DNA of 12,809 nucleotides. Source: Candidatus Agathobaculum merdigallinarum. GTDB taxonomy: Bacteria > Bacillota > Clostridia > Oscillospirales > Butyricicoccaceae. Both the position numbers and the translations under genes were made by a program. Location: assembly GCA_019115425.1 (NCBI GenBank), contig DXDO01000112.1, positions 1 to 12,809 on the forward strand. Reading direction: 5' to 3'. Of the stretch, positions 6,798 to 12,809 are shown piece after piece (the stretch's first letter is position 1; each line of letters begins with the position of its first letter). The notes below the pieces were generated by a model. It worked only from the letters and a program-made list of their open reading frames with translations, did not search any database and was not told the DNA's origin.

Positions 6798-7972
6798 AAA
6801 ATCATATTGTCTGCCTTTCGACGACCAATTACCATCCGCTTCCCACCCGTAAGCAGAACGTGATGAGCCGCCTTAAAAACAGCGAGGTGCTGTATTTCGA
6901 CCCGCCGGTGTCGGTCATCGCGCCGCTCAAGGATAAAAAGGCGTCCGCCTATATCAAAAAGTACAAGCAGCCGGGCGAAAAGGTGGAGGGGCATGAAAAC
7001 ATTACGGTATATGCCCTGCCGCCCGTGCTGCCCTTCTTCAATAAATACCGCTGGATCAACAAAATAAACCAGAAGCGGCAGGCCAGATTTGTCCGCAAAA
7101 AGATGCGTGAACACGGCTTTGCGGACGAGACTGTGCTGTGGTGCTATTCGCCGTCCTCGTGCGATATCGTGGAGCATGTCCCGCACAGGGCGCTGGTGTA
7201 TGACTGCGTGGACCGCCACTCGGCCTATAAGGGCCACATCACCCCCGCGGTGGTCGATCAAATGGAGCGTGATCTGGCAACGCCCGCGGATCAGGTGTTC
7301 GCCACCGCGGTCGGTCTGGCGGAAACGCTGGAAAAGATCAATCCCACCACGAAGATGATCCCGAACGGCGCGGCGTATGAGATCTTCTCCCGCGTGCAGA
7401 CCGAGAAGGATACCCTGCCCTGTCCGGAGGATATGAAGGGCTTAAAGCATCCGGTGTTCGGCTTTGTCGGCATGCTGCAGGAGTGCATCGACTATGCACT
7501 GATCGAAAAGCTGGCCAAGGAGCGGCCGGACGCGACCGTATTCCTGATCGGCCGCACCCTGCCGGGCGTCGATCTGACGCATTTGCAGCAGTATCCCAAT
7601 ATCGTGTTCCACGGCCTTGTGCCGCAGCCCGAGCTGCCCGCGTATCTCGCGCAGATGGACGTGTGCCTGAACGTATTCCGCGCGGGCGCGCTGAGCAAGG
7701 ATGTGTCGCCGCTCAAATTCTACGAATACCTCGCCACCGGCAAGCCGGTCGTCTCGACGCGCGAGCCGCTGCAGGTGGAGGATTTTGCGGACGTGGTGTA
7801 TATCGCGCACGACGAGGAGGAGTTTATCGCCCTGTGCGACAGGGCTGCGGCGGAAAACGATCCGGAAAAGGCGGCAAAACGCCTTGCCTACGGCGAGCAG
7901 TGCTCATGGACCGAGCGCGTGCGCCAGATCGAGCAGACACTGTATGCCAAGGGCGTTCTGCACGAAAGCTGA
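6794..7972 (+). CDS. Glycosyltransferase, TuaH-like (GT-B fold)
   Basis: A 392-residue glycosyltransferase resembling teichuronic-acid enzyme TuaH and related proteins. The N-terminus HIVCLSTTNYHPLPTRKQ is followed by YDCVDRHSAY (136-145), the clan's usual DC.D element, then IPNGAAYEIF, FGFVGMLQECIDYALIEKLA and a C-terminal donor domain with PNIVFHGLVPQPELPAYLAQMDVCLNVF and SPLKFYEYLATGKPVVS (E311 in the conserved acidic position). It has no signal peptide or membrane span, so it is a cytosolic enzyme acting at the membrane face. Its ATG overlaps the preceding stop by 4 bases, so it is translationally coupled to the GT4-CsaB fusion and probably acts on the same polymer. The sugar is not predictable. 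No clear terminator follows before the next promoter. Confidence 0.88.
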   Translation: MKNHIVCLSTTNYHPLPTRKQNVMSRLKNSEVLYFDPPVSVIAPLKDKKASAYIKKYKQPGEKVEGHENITVYALPPVLPFFNKYRWINKINQKRQARFVRKKMREHGFADETVLWCYSPSSCDIVEHVPHRALVYDCVDRHSAYKGHITPAVVDQMERDLATPADQVFATAVGLAETLEKINPTTKMIPNGAAYEIFSRVQTEKDTLPCPEDMKGLKHPVFGFVGMLQECIDYALIEKLAKERPDATVFLIGRTLPGVDLTHLQQYPNIVFHGLVPQPELPAYLAQMDVCLNVFRAGALSKDVSPLKFYEYLATGKPVVSTREPLQVEDFADVVYIAHDEEEFIALCDRAAAENDPEKAAKRLAYGEQCSWTERVRQIEQTLYAKGVLHES

Positions 7973-7994
7973 CGCGCGCGGGCTGTATCTTTGG

Positions 7995-8031
7995 GCATTT
8001 GCACGAAACGAGAAAAAACCGTGTAAAATGC
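7995..8031. repeat. Imperfect inverted repeat abutting the promoter before purE
   Basis: GCATTTGCACG (7995-8005) pairs with CGTGTAAAATGC (8020-8031), with one G-T wobble and one bulged A, around a 14-nt A-rich loop. It ends directly at the -35 box (8032), so it is either a regulator site or a weak end for the upstream operon; there is no T tract. Confidence 0.5.
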
Positions 8032-8060
8032 TTGCAATGGCAGGGCGCATTGGATAGAAT
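8032..8060 (+). promoter_or_regulatory. Sigma-A-type promoter upstream of purE
   Basis: TTGCAA (8032-8037) is followed after 17 nt by TAGAAT (8055-8060). Transcription would begin near 8067. It drives the short RNA/peptide unit and, by read-through of the hairpin at 8217-8240, probably purE. Confidence 0.75.
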
Positions 8061-8104
8061 AAAAGTGTATCTTCACCGAGAATACCAGAGAAAGAGGTGG
8101 GCGT

Positions 8105-8209
8105 ATGACCGGCAGCGTTTTTTTGAAGCACGCGGCGCAGTCTATCTGCAAGCAGTTTTTCAAGCTCGGGCATTCGTGCATTTTCTCGGGCATCGGTGCA
8201 GCCAAATAG
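8105..8209 (+). CDS. Possible 34-residue peptide ahead of purE
   Basis: A short reading frame begins at ATG 8105 with GAGGTGG 4-5 nt upstream, ends at TAG 8207-8209, and lies between a good promoter and a terminator. The peptide begins MTGSVFLKHAAQSICKQFF; it is basic, has two cysteines (C15, C25) and could form an amphipathic helix. About 24 of 33 sense codons end in G or C, in line with the real genes around it. I recognise no family. It could be a free small protein, a leader peptide whose translation affects the terminator, or a chance frame inside a structured RNA. The start site would be buried in the rod-like fold, which counts against efficient translation. Confidence 0.35.
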   Translation: MTGSVFLKHAAQSICKQFFKLGHSCIFSGIGAAK

Positions 8210-8216
8210 GACAAAC

Positions 8217-8250
8217 AGGACACGGATATACCCGTGTCCTCATTTATTTT
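8217..8250 (+). terminator. Intrinsic terminator/attenuator immediately before purE
   Basis: AGGACACGG (8217-8225) pairs with CCGTGTCCT (8232-8240) around a 6-nt loop and is followed by CATTTATTTT. The T tract ends at the first base of the purE ribosome site (GAGGAGG, 8251-8257). An alternative pairing, CCTCA (8238-8242) with TGAGG (8250-8254), uses the 3' arm of the terminator and would cover that ribosome site. The arrangement suits attenuation of purE, but no antiterminator partner for the 5' arm was found in the transcript. Confidence 0.75.
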
Positions 8251-8264
8251 GAGGAGGCACGCAA

Positions 8265-8756
8265 ATGAAAAAGGTATTGGTCATCATGGGTTCGGACAGC
8301 GACCTCAAGGTGATGGAAAAGTGCATCGACCGGCTGAAATCGTTTGACATCCCGACCGAAGTGCGCATCTGCTCGGCGCACCGCACCCCAGCGGTTGCGG
8401 AGCAGCTGGCGAAGAACGCGGCGGCGGAAGGCTTCGGCGTCATCATTGCGGCGGCGGGCAAGGCGGCGCATCTGGGCGGCGTGCTCGCGGCGCAGACCAT
8501 CCTGCCGGTGATCGGCGTGCCGATGGGCACGAGCGTCATGGGCGGCATGGACAGCCTGCTCTCCATCGTGCAGATGCCCAAGGGCATTCCGGTGGCGACT
8601 GTGGCTATCGACGGCGCGGACAACGCGGCGATCCTCGCGGCGCAGATGCTCGCGCTGTCGGACGAGGGCCTTGCGGCAAAGCTCCAGCAGTTCAAGACCG
8701 ACATGGCAAACGAGGTCATGGCGAAGGACGAGAAGATCCGTACGCAGTTCGCCTGA
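8265..8756 (+). CDS. purE: N5-carboxyaminoimidazole ribonucleotide mutase PurE
   Basis: A 163-residue PurE, the small cytosolic enzyme that forms carboxyaminoimidazole ribonucleotide in de novo purine synthesis, from N5-CAIR in class I enzymes. It has GSDSD at 9-13, SAHRTP at 37-42 and SLLSIVQMPKGIPVATVAI, all typical of class I. The substrate loop reads AGKAAHLGG (64-72) where most class I enzymes have AGGAAHLPG, a lysine-for-glycine and glycine-for-proline variant; the histidine is kept. No purK is present in the window, so the class cannot be settled by context. The start is secure: GAGGAGG lies 7 nt before ATG. It sits just downstream of a hairpin terminator and is followed by a hairpin-rich gap before purC, so it may be transcribed partly on its own. 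Confidence 0.95.
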   Translation: MKKVLVIMGSDSDLKVMEKCIDRLKSFDIPTEVRICSAHRTPAVAEQLAKNAAAEGFGVIIAAAGKAAHLGGVLAAQTILPVIGVPMGTSVMGGMDSLLSIVQMPKGIPVATVAIDGADNAAILAAQMLALSDEGLAAKLQQFKTDMANEVMAKDEKIRTQFA

Positions 8757-8760
8757 CGGC

Positions 8761-9132
8761 TTCGCTTGAAAGCGAGCTTTCAAGCGAGTAGGACGTGCCG
8801 CGCACAGCGCGGACACGTCCCGGGCTTTGAAAAGTTCCGCGCGGCGAAACTTTTCTTCGCTCCTGTATAAAAACCCACGCGCCGGTCGCGGGTTTTTATG
8901 AACATTGCGGCGCGCCGCAATGTTCTGTTTCATACGCGCTTCGCGCGTTTTAAATCGGAAAGCGATTTTGTGTGCCGCGCAGCGGCGCGCAAATATCGCG
9001 TTTTGGCTTTGGCCGAACGATGTTCGGCAAAGCCGCCTCGTTTGAAACCGTGGTTTCAAACGAAATATGGTAAAGGCGCGGCCTGCGCCGCCATTGTGCG
9101 GGCCGGGTATAACCTTAAAACAACTTTGTTTT
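8761..9132. repeat. Chain of twelve unrelated hairpin-forming inverted repeats
   Basis: The 411-bp gap between purE and purC is nearly all inverted repeats, each of different sequence with a short loop: 8761-8788, 8791-8820, 8829-8855, 8869-8897 (the terminator), 8900-8925 (a perfect 26-bp palindrome), 8934-8948, 8952-8968, 8970-8990, 9005-9034, 9039-9062 (11-bp arms), 9075-9089 and 9117-9132. They occupy roughly three quarters of the segment. No credible gene lies here: a plus-strand open frame at 8898-9149 has no ribosome site and runs through the palindromes. No convincing purC promoter was found; TATAAC (9108-9113) lacks a -35 partner. I know no named repeat family that matches. Confidence 0.85.
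8869..8897 (+). terminator. Intrinsic terminator after purE
   Basis: AAAAACCC (8869-8876) pairs with GGGTTTTT (8890-8897), and the inner GCG/CGC extends the stem. It ends in T5 on both strands. It is 113 bp past the purE stop and is the only member of the hairpin chain with a proper T tract. Confidence 0.75.
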
Positions 9133-9167
9133 CAAATTATTACACATAAAAATGGAGGAAAATGGAC

Positions 9168-9878
9168 ATGGAAAAGAAAGAACAGCTTTACGAGGGCAAG
9201 GCCAAAAAGGTATTTGCGACCGACGATCCGAACCTCGTCATTGTTGACTATAAGGATGACGCGACCGCGTTCAACGGCGAGAAGAAGGGCACGATTGCGG
9301 GCAAGGGCGCGATCAACAACGTCATGAGCAACCACATGTTCCAGCTGCTGGAGCAGCAGGGCGTGCCGACCCATTTCGTCGAGCAGCTTTCCGACCGCGA
9401 GACCGTGGTCAAGAAGGTGTCCATCGTGCCGCTCGAGGTCATCATCCGCAACATCTCCGCGGGCTCCTTTGCCAAGCGCTACGGCGTGAAGGAGGGCATC
9501 GTATTCGGCGAGCCGACCTTCGAGCTGTCCTATAAAAATGACGATCTCGGCGACCCGCTGATGAACGATTATCATGCGATCGCGCTGGGCCTTGCCACCC
9601 GCGCGGAGATCGAGCAGATCAAGGGCATGGCGTTCAAGGTGAACGAGGTCATGAAGCAGTATTTTGATACGCTGAACGTCACCCTCGTCGATTTCAAGCT
9701 TGAGTTCGGCAAGACCGCGGACGGCACGATCGTACTTGCGGACGAGATCAGCCCGGATACCTGCCGCCTGTGGGACAAGACCACCGGCGAAAAGCTGGAC
9801 AAGGACCGTTTCCGCCGCGACATGGGCGGCGTCGAAGAGGCGTATCAGGAGATTATGAAGCGCGTCATGGGAAAATGA
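9168..9878 (+). CDS. purC: SAICAR synthase PurC
   Basis: Phosphoribosylaminoimidazole-succinocarboxamide synthase, the ATP-dependent cytosolic enzyme joining aspartate to CAIR, the step after PurE. The 236-residue length is standard for bacterial PurC. Signatures are LYEGKAKKVF (7-16) for nucleotide binding, DYKDDATAFNGEKKGTIAGKG, RNISAGSFAKRYG (from R94), LADEISPDTCRLWD and KDRFRRDMGG. The frame has ATGs at 9162 and 9168; GGAGG at 9154-9158 is 3 nt from the first but 9 nt from the second, so 9168 is chosen, giving the usual MEKKEQLYEGKAKK start. It is 30 bp upstream of purF with no terminator between, so the two are co-transcribed. Transcription from purE must cross the hairpin chain. Confidence 0.96.
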   Translation: MEKKEQLYEGKAKKVFATDDPNLVIVDYKDDATAFNGEKKGTIAGKGAINNVMSNHMFQLLEQQGVPTHFVEQLSDRETVVKKVSIVPLEVIIRNISAGSFAKRYGVKEGIVFGEPTFELSYKNDDLGDPLMNDYHAIALGLATRAEIEQIKGMAFKVNEVMKQYFDTLNVTLVDFKLEFGKTADGTIVLADEISPDTCRLWDKTTGEKLDKDRFRRDMGGVEEAYQEIMKRVMGK

Positions 9879-9908
9879 TCCGGCCGCGGAGACAAGTAAA
9901 AGCAAAGC

Positions 9909-11378
9909 ATGAAATATCGTATTCTAAAGCATAGCAAAACCCCATTTGACAAGGTGCACGAGGAGTGCGGCGTGTTCGGTATCGCCGCACCGCCGGGAAA
10001 GCAGATCTCGGCCGCGCATGAGGCGTATGTCGCGCTGTTCGCGCTCCAGCACCGCGGACAGGAGGCGGCGGGCATCGCGGTCAACAACCGCGGTGTCATC
10101 CGCTGCCATAAGGACGTCGGTCTGGTCAGTCAGGTGTTCAACCAGGAGATTCTGGACGGTATGCCCGGCTCGATGGCCATCGGCCATGTCCGCTATTCGA
10201 CCACCGGCAACCAGTCGCGCGAAAACGCGCAGCCGATCGCGATCACGCATGTCAAGGGCAACCTTGCCGTGGCGCACAACGGCAATCTGGTCAACGCCGG
10301 CGAGCTGCGCCGCAAGATCGAGCTCGGCGGCGGCATTTTCCGCTCGTCCAACGACACCGAGGTGCTGGTCTACACCATCGTCAACGAGCGCCTCAAGTGC
10401 GGCTCGATCGAGCAGGCGGTCGTGAATGCGATGGGCGTGATCGAGGGCGCGTATTCGCTCGTCGTCATGTCCCCGCGCAAGCTGATCGCCGCGCGCGACC
10501 CGCACGGCTTCCGCCCGCTCTGCATCGGCAGGCTGGACGACAGCTATGTGTTCGCCTCCGAGACCTGCGCGCTCGACGCGCTCGGCGCGGAATTTGTCCG
10601 CGACGTCGAGCCGGGCGAGGTCTGCGTGGTGGAAAACGGCGCGCTGCGCTCGCTGCACTGCGGCGTCCAGTGCAAGACCTCGGCCTGCGTATTTGAGTAT
10701 ATCTATTTCGCCCGTCCGGACTCGGTGATCGACGGCGCAAGCGTCGAGCTCGCCCGACAGGAGGCAGGCAAGTACCTGTCCATCGAGCACCCAGTGGGCG
10801 CGGACGTGGTCATCGGCGTGCCGGACTCCGGCATCCCCGCCGCGATCGGCTACGCCAAGTTCTCCGGCATCCCCTACGGCGTGGGCCTGATCAAAAACCG
10901 CTATATCGCCCGCACCTTCATCCAGCCCGGGCAGGACAAACGCGAGCGCTCGGTGCGCCTCAAGCTCAACGCCCTGCGCACTGCGGTCGAGGGCAAGCGT
11001 GTGATCATGGTGGACGACTCGATCGTCCGCGGCACGACCTGCGCGCGGCTGGTAAAGCTGCTGCGCGACGCGGGCGCGGCCGAGGTGCACATGCGCATCT
11101 CCGCGCCGCCCTTCCGCCATCCCTGCTTTTTCGGCACGGACATCCCCGAACGCAGCCAGCTGCTTGCGCACGGCCGCACGGTCGAGGAGATGCGCGAGAT
11201 CATCGGCGTGGACAGCCTCGGCTTCCTGTCGCTCGAGGCCGCGCGCAAGATCGCCGTGGGCTGCAAGCTGGGCTTCTGCGACGCGTGCTTCTCGGGCGAA
11301 TATCCGATCCCGGTGCCCGAGCAGGCGGAAAAGAATATGTTTGAAAACGAGATCCCGCTCCCCTCGGATCAGGGCTGA
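9909..11378 (+). CDS. purF: Amidophosphoribosyltransferase PurF (Fe-S type)
   Basis: Glutamine PRPP amidotransferase, first committed step of purine synthesis, making phosphoribosylamine from PRPP and glutamine. The 489-residue protein has an N-terminal extension ending at C20 in EECGVFGI. By analogy with the Bacillus enzyme, the propeptide is cleaved so that C20 becomes the N-terminal nucleophile. Glutaminase motifs ALQHRGQEAAGIA, GHVRYSTTGN and AHNGNLVN are intact. The PRPP loop is VDDSIVRGTT (368-377). Cysteines C260 (before VFEYIYFARPDS), C406 (FRHPC) and C457/C460 (FCDAC) match the four 4Fe-4S ligands of Bacillus PurF, so an oxygen-sensitive cluster is expected. The ribosome site is poor (GGAGA 16 nt before ATG), perhaps lowering its translation. 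It is followed after 22 bp by a PurF paralog. Confidence 0.96.
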   Translation: MKYRILKHSKTPFDKVHEECGVFGIAAPPGKQISAAHEAYVALFALQHRGQEAAGIAVNNRGVIRCHKDVGLVSQVFNQEILDGMPGSMAIGHVRYSTTGNQSRENAQPIAITHVKGNLAVAHNGNLVNAGELRRKIELGGGIFRSSNDTEVLVYTIVNERLKCGSIEQAVVNAMGVIEGAYSLVVMSPRKLIAARDPHGFRPLCIGRLDDSYVFASETCALDALGAEFVRDVEPGEVCVVENGALRSLHCGVQCKTSACVFEYIYFARPDSVIDGASVELARQEAGKYLSIEHPVGADVVIGVPDSGIPAAIGYAKFSGIPYGVGLIKNRYIARTFIQPGQDKRERSVRLKLNALRTAVEGKRVIMVDDSIVRGTTCARLVKLLRDAGAAEVHMRISAPPFRHPCFFGTDIPERSQLLAHGRTVEEMREIIGVDSLGFLSLEAARKIAVGCKLGFCDACFSGEYPIPVPEQAEKNMFENEIPLPSDQG

Positions 11379-11400
11379 CGGGCACAGATAAGGAGTATCT

Positions 11401-12809
11401 ATGGGAGGATTTTTCGGCGCAGTATCCAAGCAGGACTGCGTGCTGGACATTTTCTTCGGTGTGGACTACCATTCTCATCTGGGTACACGCCGCGGTGGTA
11501 TGATTCTGTACGATCAGGAGCGCGGCTTCCAGCGTCAGATCCACAATATTGAAAACACCCCGTTCCGCACCAAGTTTGAAAAAGACCTGGCGGATTTCTC
11601 GGGCTGCAGCGGCATCGGCTGTATCAGCGATACCGACCCGCAGCCGCTGCTCGTGCGCTCGCACCTCGGCCTGTATGCGCTGACCACGGTCGGCATCATC
11701 AACAACGCCGAGGAGCTGGTATCCCGCTATTTTTCCGACCACGGCCATCAGTTCATGGCCATGAGCTCGGGCAAGGTCAACTCGACCGAGCTAGTTGCGG
11801 CGCTCATCAATCAGGAGGACGACATCGTCTCCGGCATCCTGCACGCGCAGGAGCTGATCGACGGCTCGCTGACCGTGCTGGTGCTGACAAGGGACGGCAT
11901 TATCGCCGCGCGCGACCGGCTGGGCCGCCTGCCGGTGCTGATCGGCAAGAGCGAGGACGGCTGCTGCGTTTCGTTCGAATCGTTTGCCTACCACAAGCTG
12001 GGCTATGAGGACGCCTATGAGCTGGGCCCGCGCGAGATCGTCAAAGTGACGGCGGACGGGTTCGAGACCCTGTCTCCGGCGGGCAAGGATATGCGCATCT
12101 GCGCCTTCCTCTGGACGTATTATGGCTACCCGAACTCGAATTACGAGGGCGTGAACGTCGAGGTCATGCGCTACCGCAACGGCGAGATCATGGCGCGCGA
12201 CGACAAAAAGCGCGGCCTCGCGGCGGATGTGGATTATATCGCGGGCGTGCCGGACTCCGGCGTGCCGCACGCGATCGGCTACGCCAACGAATGCGGCAAG
12301 CCGTTTGCGCGTCCGTTCGTCAAGTATACGCCCACCTGGCCGCGCTCGTTTATGCCCGCGAACCAGAAGATCCGCAATCAGGTCGCCAAGATGAAGCAGA
12401 TTCCGGTGCCTGAGCTGATCGAGGGCAAAAAGCCGCTGTTTGTGGACGATTCGATCGTACGCGGCACGCAACTTCGTGAAACCGTCGAGTTTTTGTATGA
12501 ATCCGGCGCGGAGGAAGTGCATATGCGCTCGGCCTGCCCGCCCATCATGTATGGATGCAAGTATCTGAACTTCTCCTCCTCGAATTCCGAGATGGAGCTG
12601 CTCGCCCGCCGCACCGTGCAGGAGCTGGAAGGCGACGAGGGACAGAAGCATCTCGAAGAAAACGCGGATGCCAACACCGAACGCGGCCAGTGCATGCTGA
12701 AGTCCATCTGCGAAAAGTTCGGCTTCAGTTCGCTGGGCTATCAGTCGCTTGACGGCCTGCTGGAGGCCATCGGGCTGGACCGCGACAAGGTCTGCACCTA
12801 CTGCTGGAA
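11401..12809 (+). CDS. PurF-family paralog lacking the glutaminase nucleophile (3' end outside window)
   Basis: A frame from ATG 11401 (AAGGAG 6 nt upstream) stays open to the window edge, giving at least 469 residues; it looks nearly complete, ending at VCTYCW. It aligns with PurF throughout but begins MGGFFGAVSKQDC, with glycine where PurF has the catalytic cysteine of CGVFG. The glutamine-site motifs are also altered: SHLGLYALTTVGIINN stands in the AHNGNLVN region and YHSHLGTRRGGM replaces LQHRGQEAAGI. The phosphoribosyltransferase half is preserved: GVPDSGVPHAIGYA and VDDSIVRGT (348-356). Four cysteines, C234, C386, C465 and C468, correspond to the Fe-S ligands of PurF. It is therefore probably a PRPP-binding, Fe-S protein without glutaminase activity. 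Possible roles are an ammonia-dependent enzyme, a partner of PurF or a regulator; automated annotation would probably call it amidophosphoribosyltransferase. Confidence 0.9.
   Translation, partial: MGGFFGAVSKQDCVLDIFFGVDYHSHLGTRRGGMILYDQERGFQRQIHNIENTPFRTKFEKDLADFSGCSGIGCISDTDPQPLLVRSHLGLYALTTVGIINNAEELVSRYFSDHGHQFMAMSSGKVNSTELVAALINQEDDIVSGILHAQELIDGSLTVLVLTRDGIIAARDRLGRLPVLIGKSEDGCCVSFESFAYHKLGYEDAYELGPREIVKVTADGFETLSPAGKDMRICAFLWTYYGYPNSNYEGVNVEVMRYRNGEIMARDDKKRGLAADVDYIAGVPDSGVPHAIGYANECGKPFARPFVKYTPTWPRSFMPANQKIRNQVAKMKQIPVPELIEGKKPLFVDDSIVRGTQLRETVEFLYESGAEEVHMRSACPPIMYGCKYLNFSSSNSEMELLARRTVQELEGDEGQKHLEENADANTERGQCMLKSICEKFGFSSLGYQSLDGLLEAIGLDRDKVCTYCW

Larger units (their letters stand above)
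8067..8250 (+). ncRNA. Candidate rod-shaped small RNA (6S-like in size and form)
   Basis: The promoter and terminator define a transcript of about 184 nt. By hand it folds into one long interrupted rod. CACCGA (8074-8079) pairs with TCGGTG (8193-8198). After a 5/3 internal loop, CC-GAGAAAG (8085-8094, A8087 bulged) pairs with 8181-8189. GCGTATG (8101-8107) pairs with CAT..GTGC (8171-8179). TTGAA (8123-8127) pairs with TTCAA (8159-8163), and GCAG/CTGC (8137-8140 with 8146-8149) closes the tip. Length, strong promoter, rod shape and terminator fit a 6S-type RNA, but I recognise no sequence signature. The alternative is a leader encoding a 34-residue peptide over the same bases. Purine, PRPP and ZTP riboswitch cores were not recognisable. 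Confidence 0.4.

Noticed and set aside
8061..8264. Guanine, PRPP (ykkC) or ZTP riboswitch controlling purE
   Set aside because: None of the conserved core sequences was recognisable. A faint similarity of CTCGGGCA to the 3' end of the ZTP motif is too short to support a call without a covariance-model search.
8761..9132. CRISPR array
   Set aside because: The repeats differ from each other and there is no regular repeat-spacer spacing.
8898..9149. Possible small protein in the purE-purC gap
   Set aside because: No ribosome site, and the frame is built from palindromes; residues have no protein-like pattern.
9924..11450. Minus-strand open frame of about 508 codons opposite purF
   Set aside because: Same shadow character; purF on the plus strand is unambiguous.

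Overview
The window reads as a chromosomal segment of a GC-rich member of the Clostridia (Firmicutes), most likely a gut Oscillospiraceae/Butyricicoccaceae-type organism. This is inferred from the high G+C coding sequence with sigma-A-like promoters and GGAGG-type ribosome sites, an archaeal-type aspartyl-tRNA synthetase, a CsaB cell-wall pyruvyl transferase, and a tandem purF / purF-like pair. No species marker is present, so the assignment is tentative.

Layout. (1) 1-1515: an archaeal-type aspartyl-tRNA synthetase (aspS) on the minus strand with a good promoter; inverted repeats follow its stop. (2) 1531-2897: a small, more AT-rich cassette of four short DNA-binding proteins. A sigma-70 region-4-like protein on the minus strand is divergent from two overlapping Cro/CI-type genes, followed by a third stand-alone Cro/CI gene. 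The divergent intergenic region holds two related operator-like dyads, one inside the minus-strand promoter. (3) 2930-7972: a cell-surface polysaccharide locus. A Wzx/MATE-type flippase (minus) is divergent from a fused glycosyltransferase-CsaB pyruvyl transferase and a TuaH-like glycosyltransferase that overlap by 4 bases. (4) 7995-8250: a compact transcription unit with its own promoter and terminator. It carries either a 34-residue peptide or a rod-shaped small RNA of about 180 nt resembling 6S RNA in size and shape. (5) 8265-12809: purine biosynthesis genes purE, purC and purF, then a second PurF-family gene that runs off the window.

The purine block is the functional core. PurF makes phosphoribosylamine from PRPP and glutamine (step 1), PurE performs the carboxylation-stage step and PurC the SAICAR step. 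The PurF-like gene right after purF keeps the PRPP loop and four candidate Fe-S cysteines but has glycine where the glutaminase nucleophile should be, so it cannot be an ordinary amidotransferase. purE is separated from purC by about 410 bp that is almost wholly a chain of twelve unrelated, near-perfect hairpins.

The strongest leads are the glutaminase-defective PurF paralog, the hairpin chain between purE and purC, and the RNA/peptide unit ahead of purE. Nothing here is a CRISPR array, tRNA, rRNA or intact insertion sequence.
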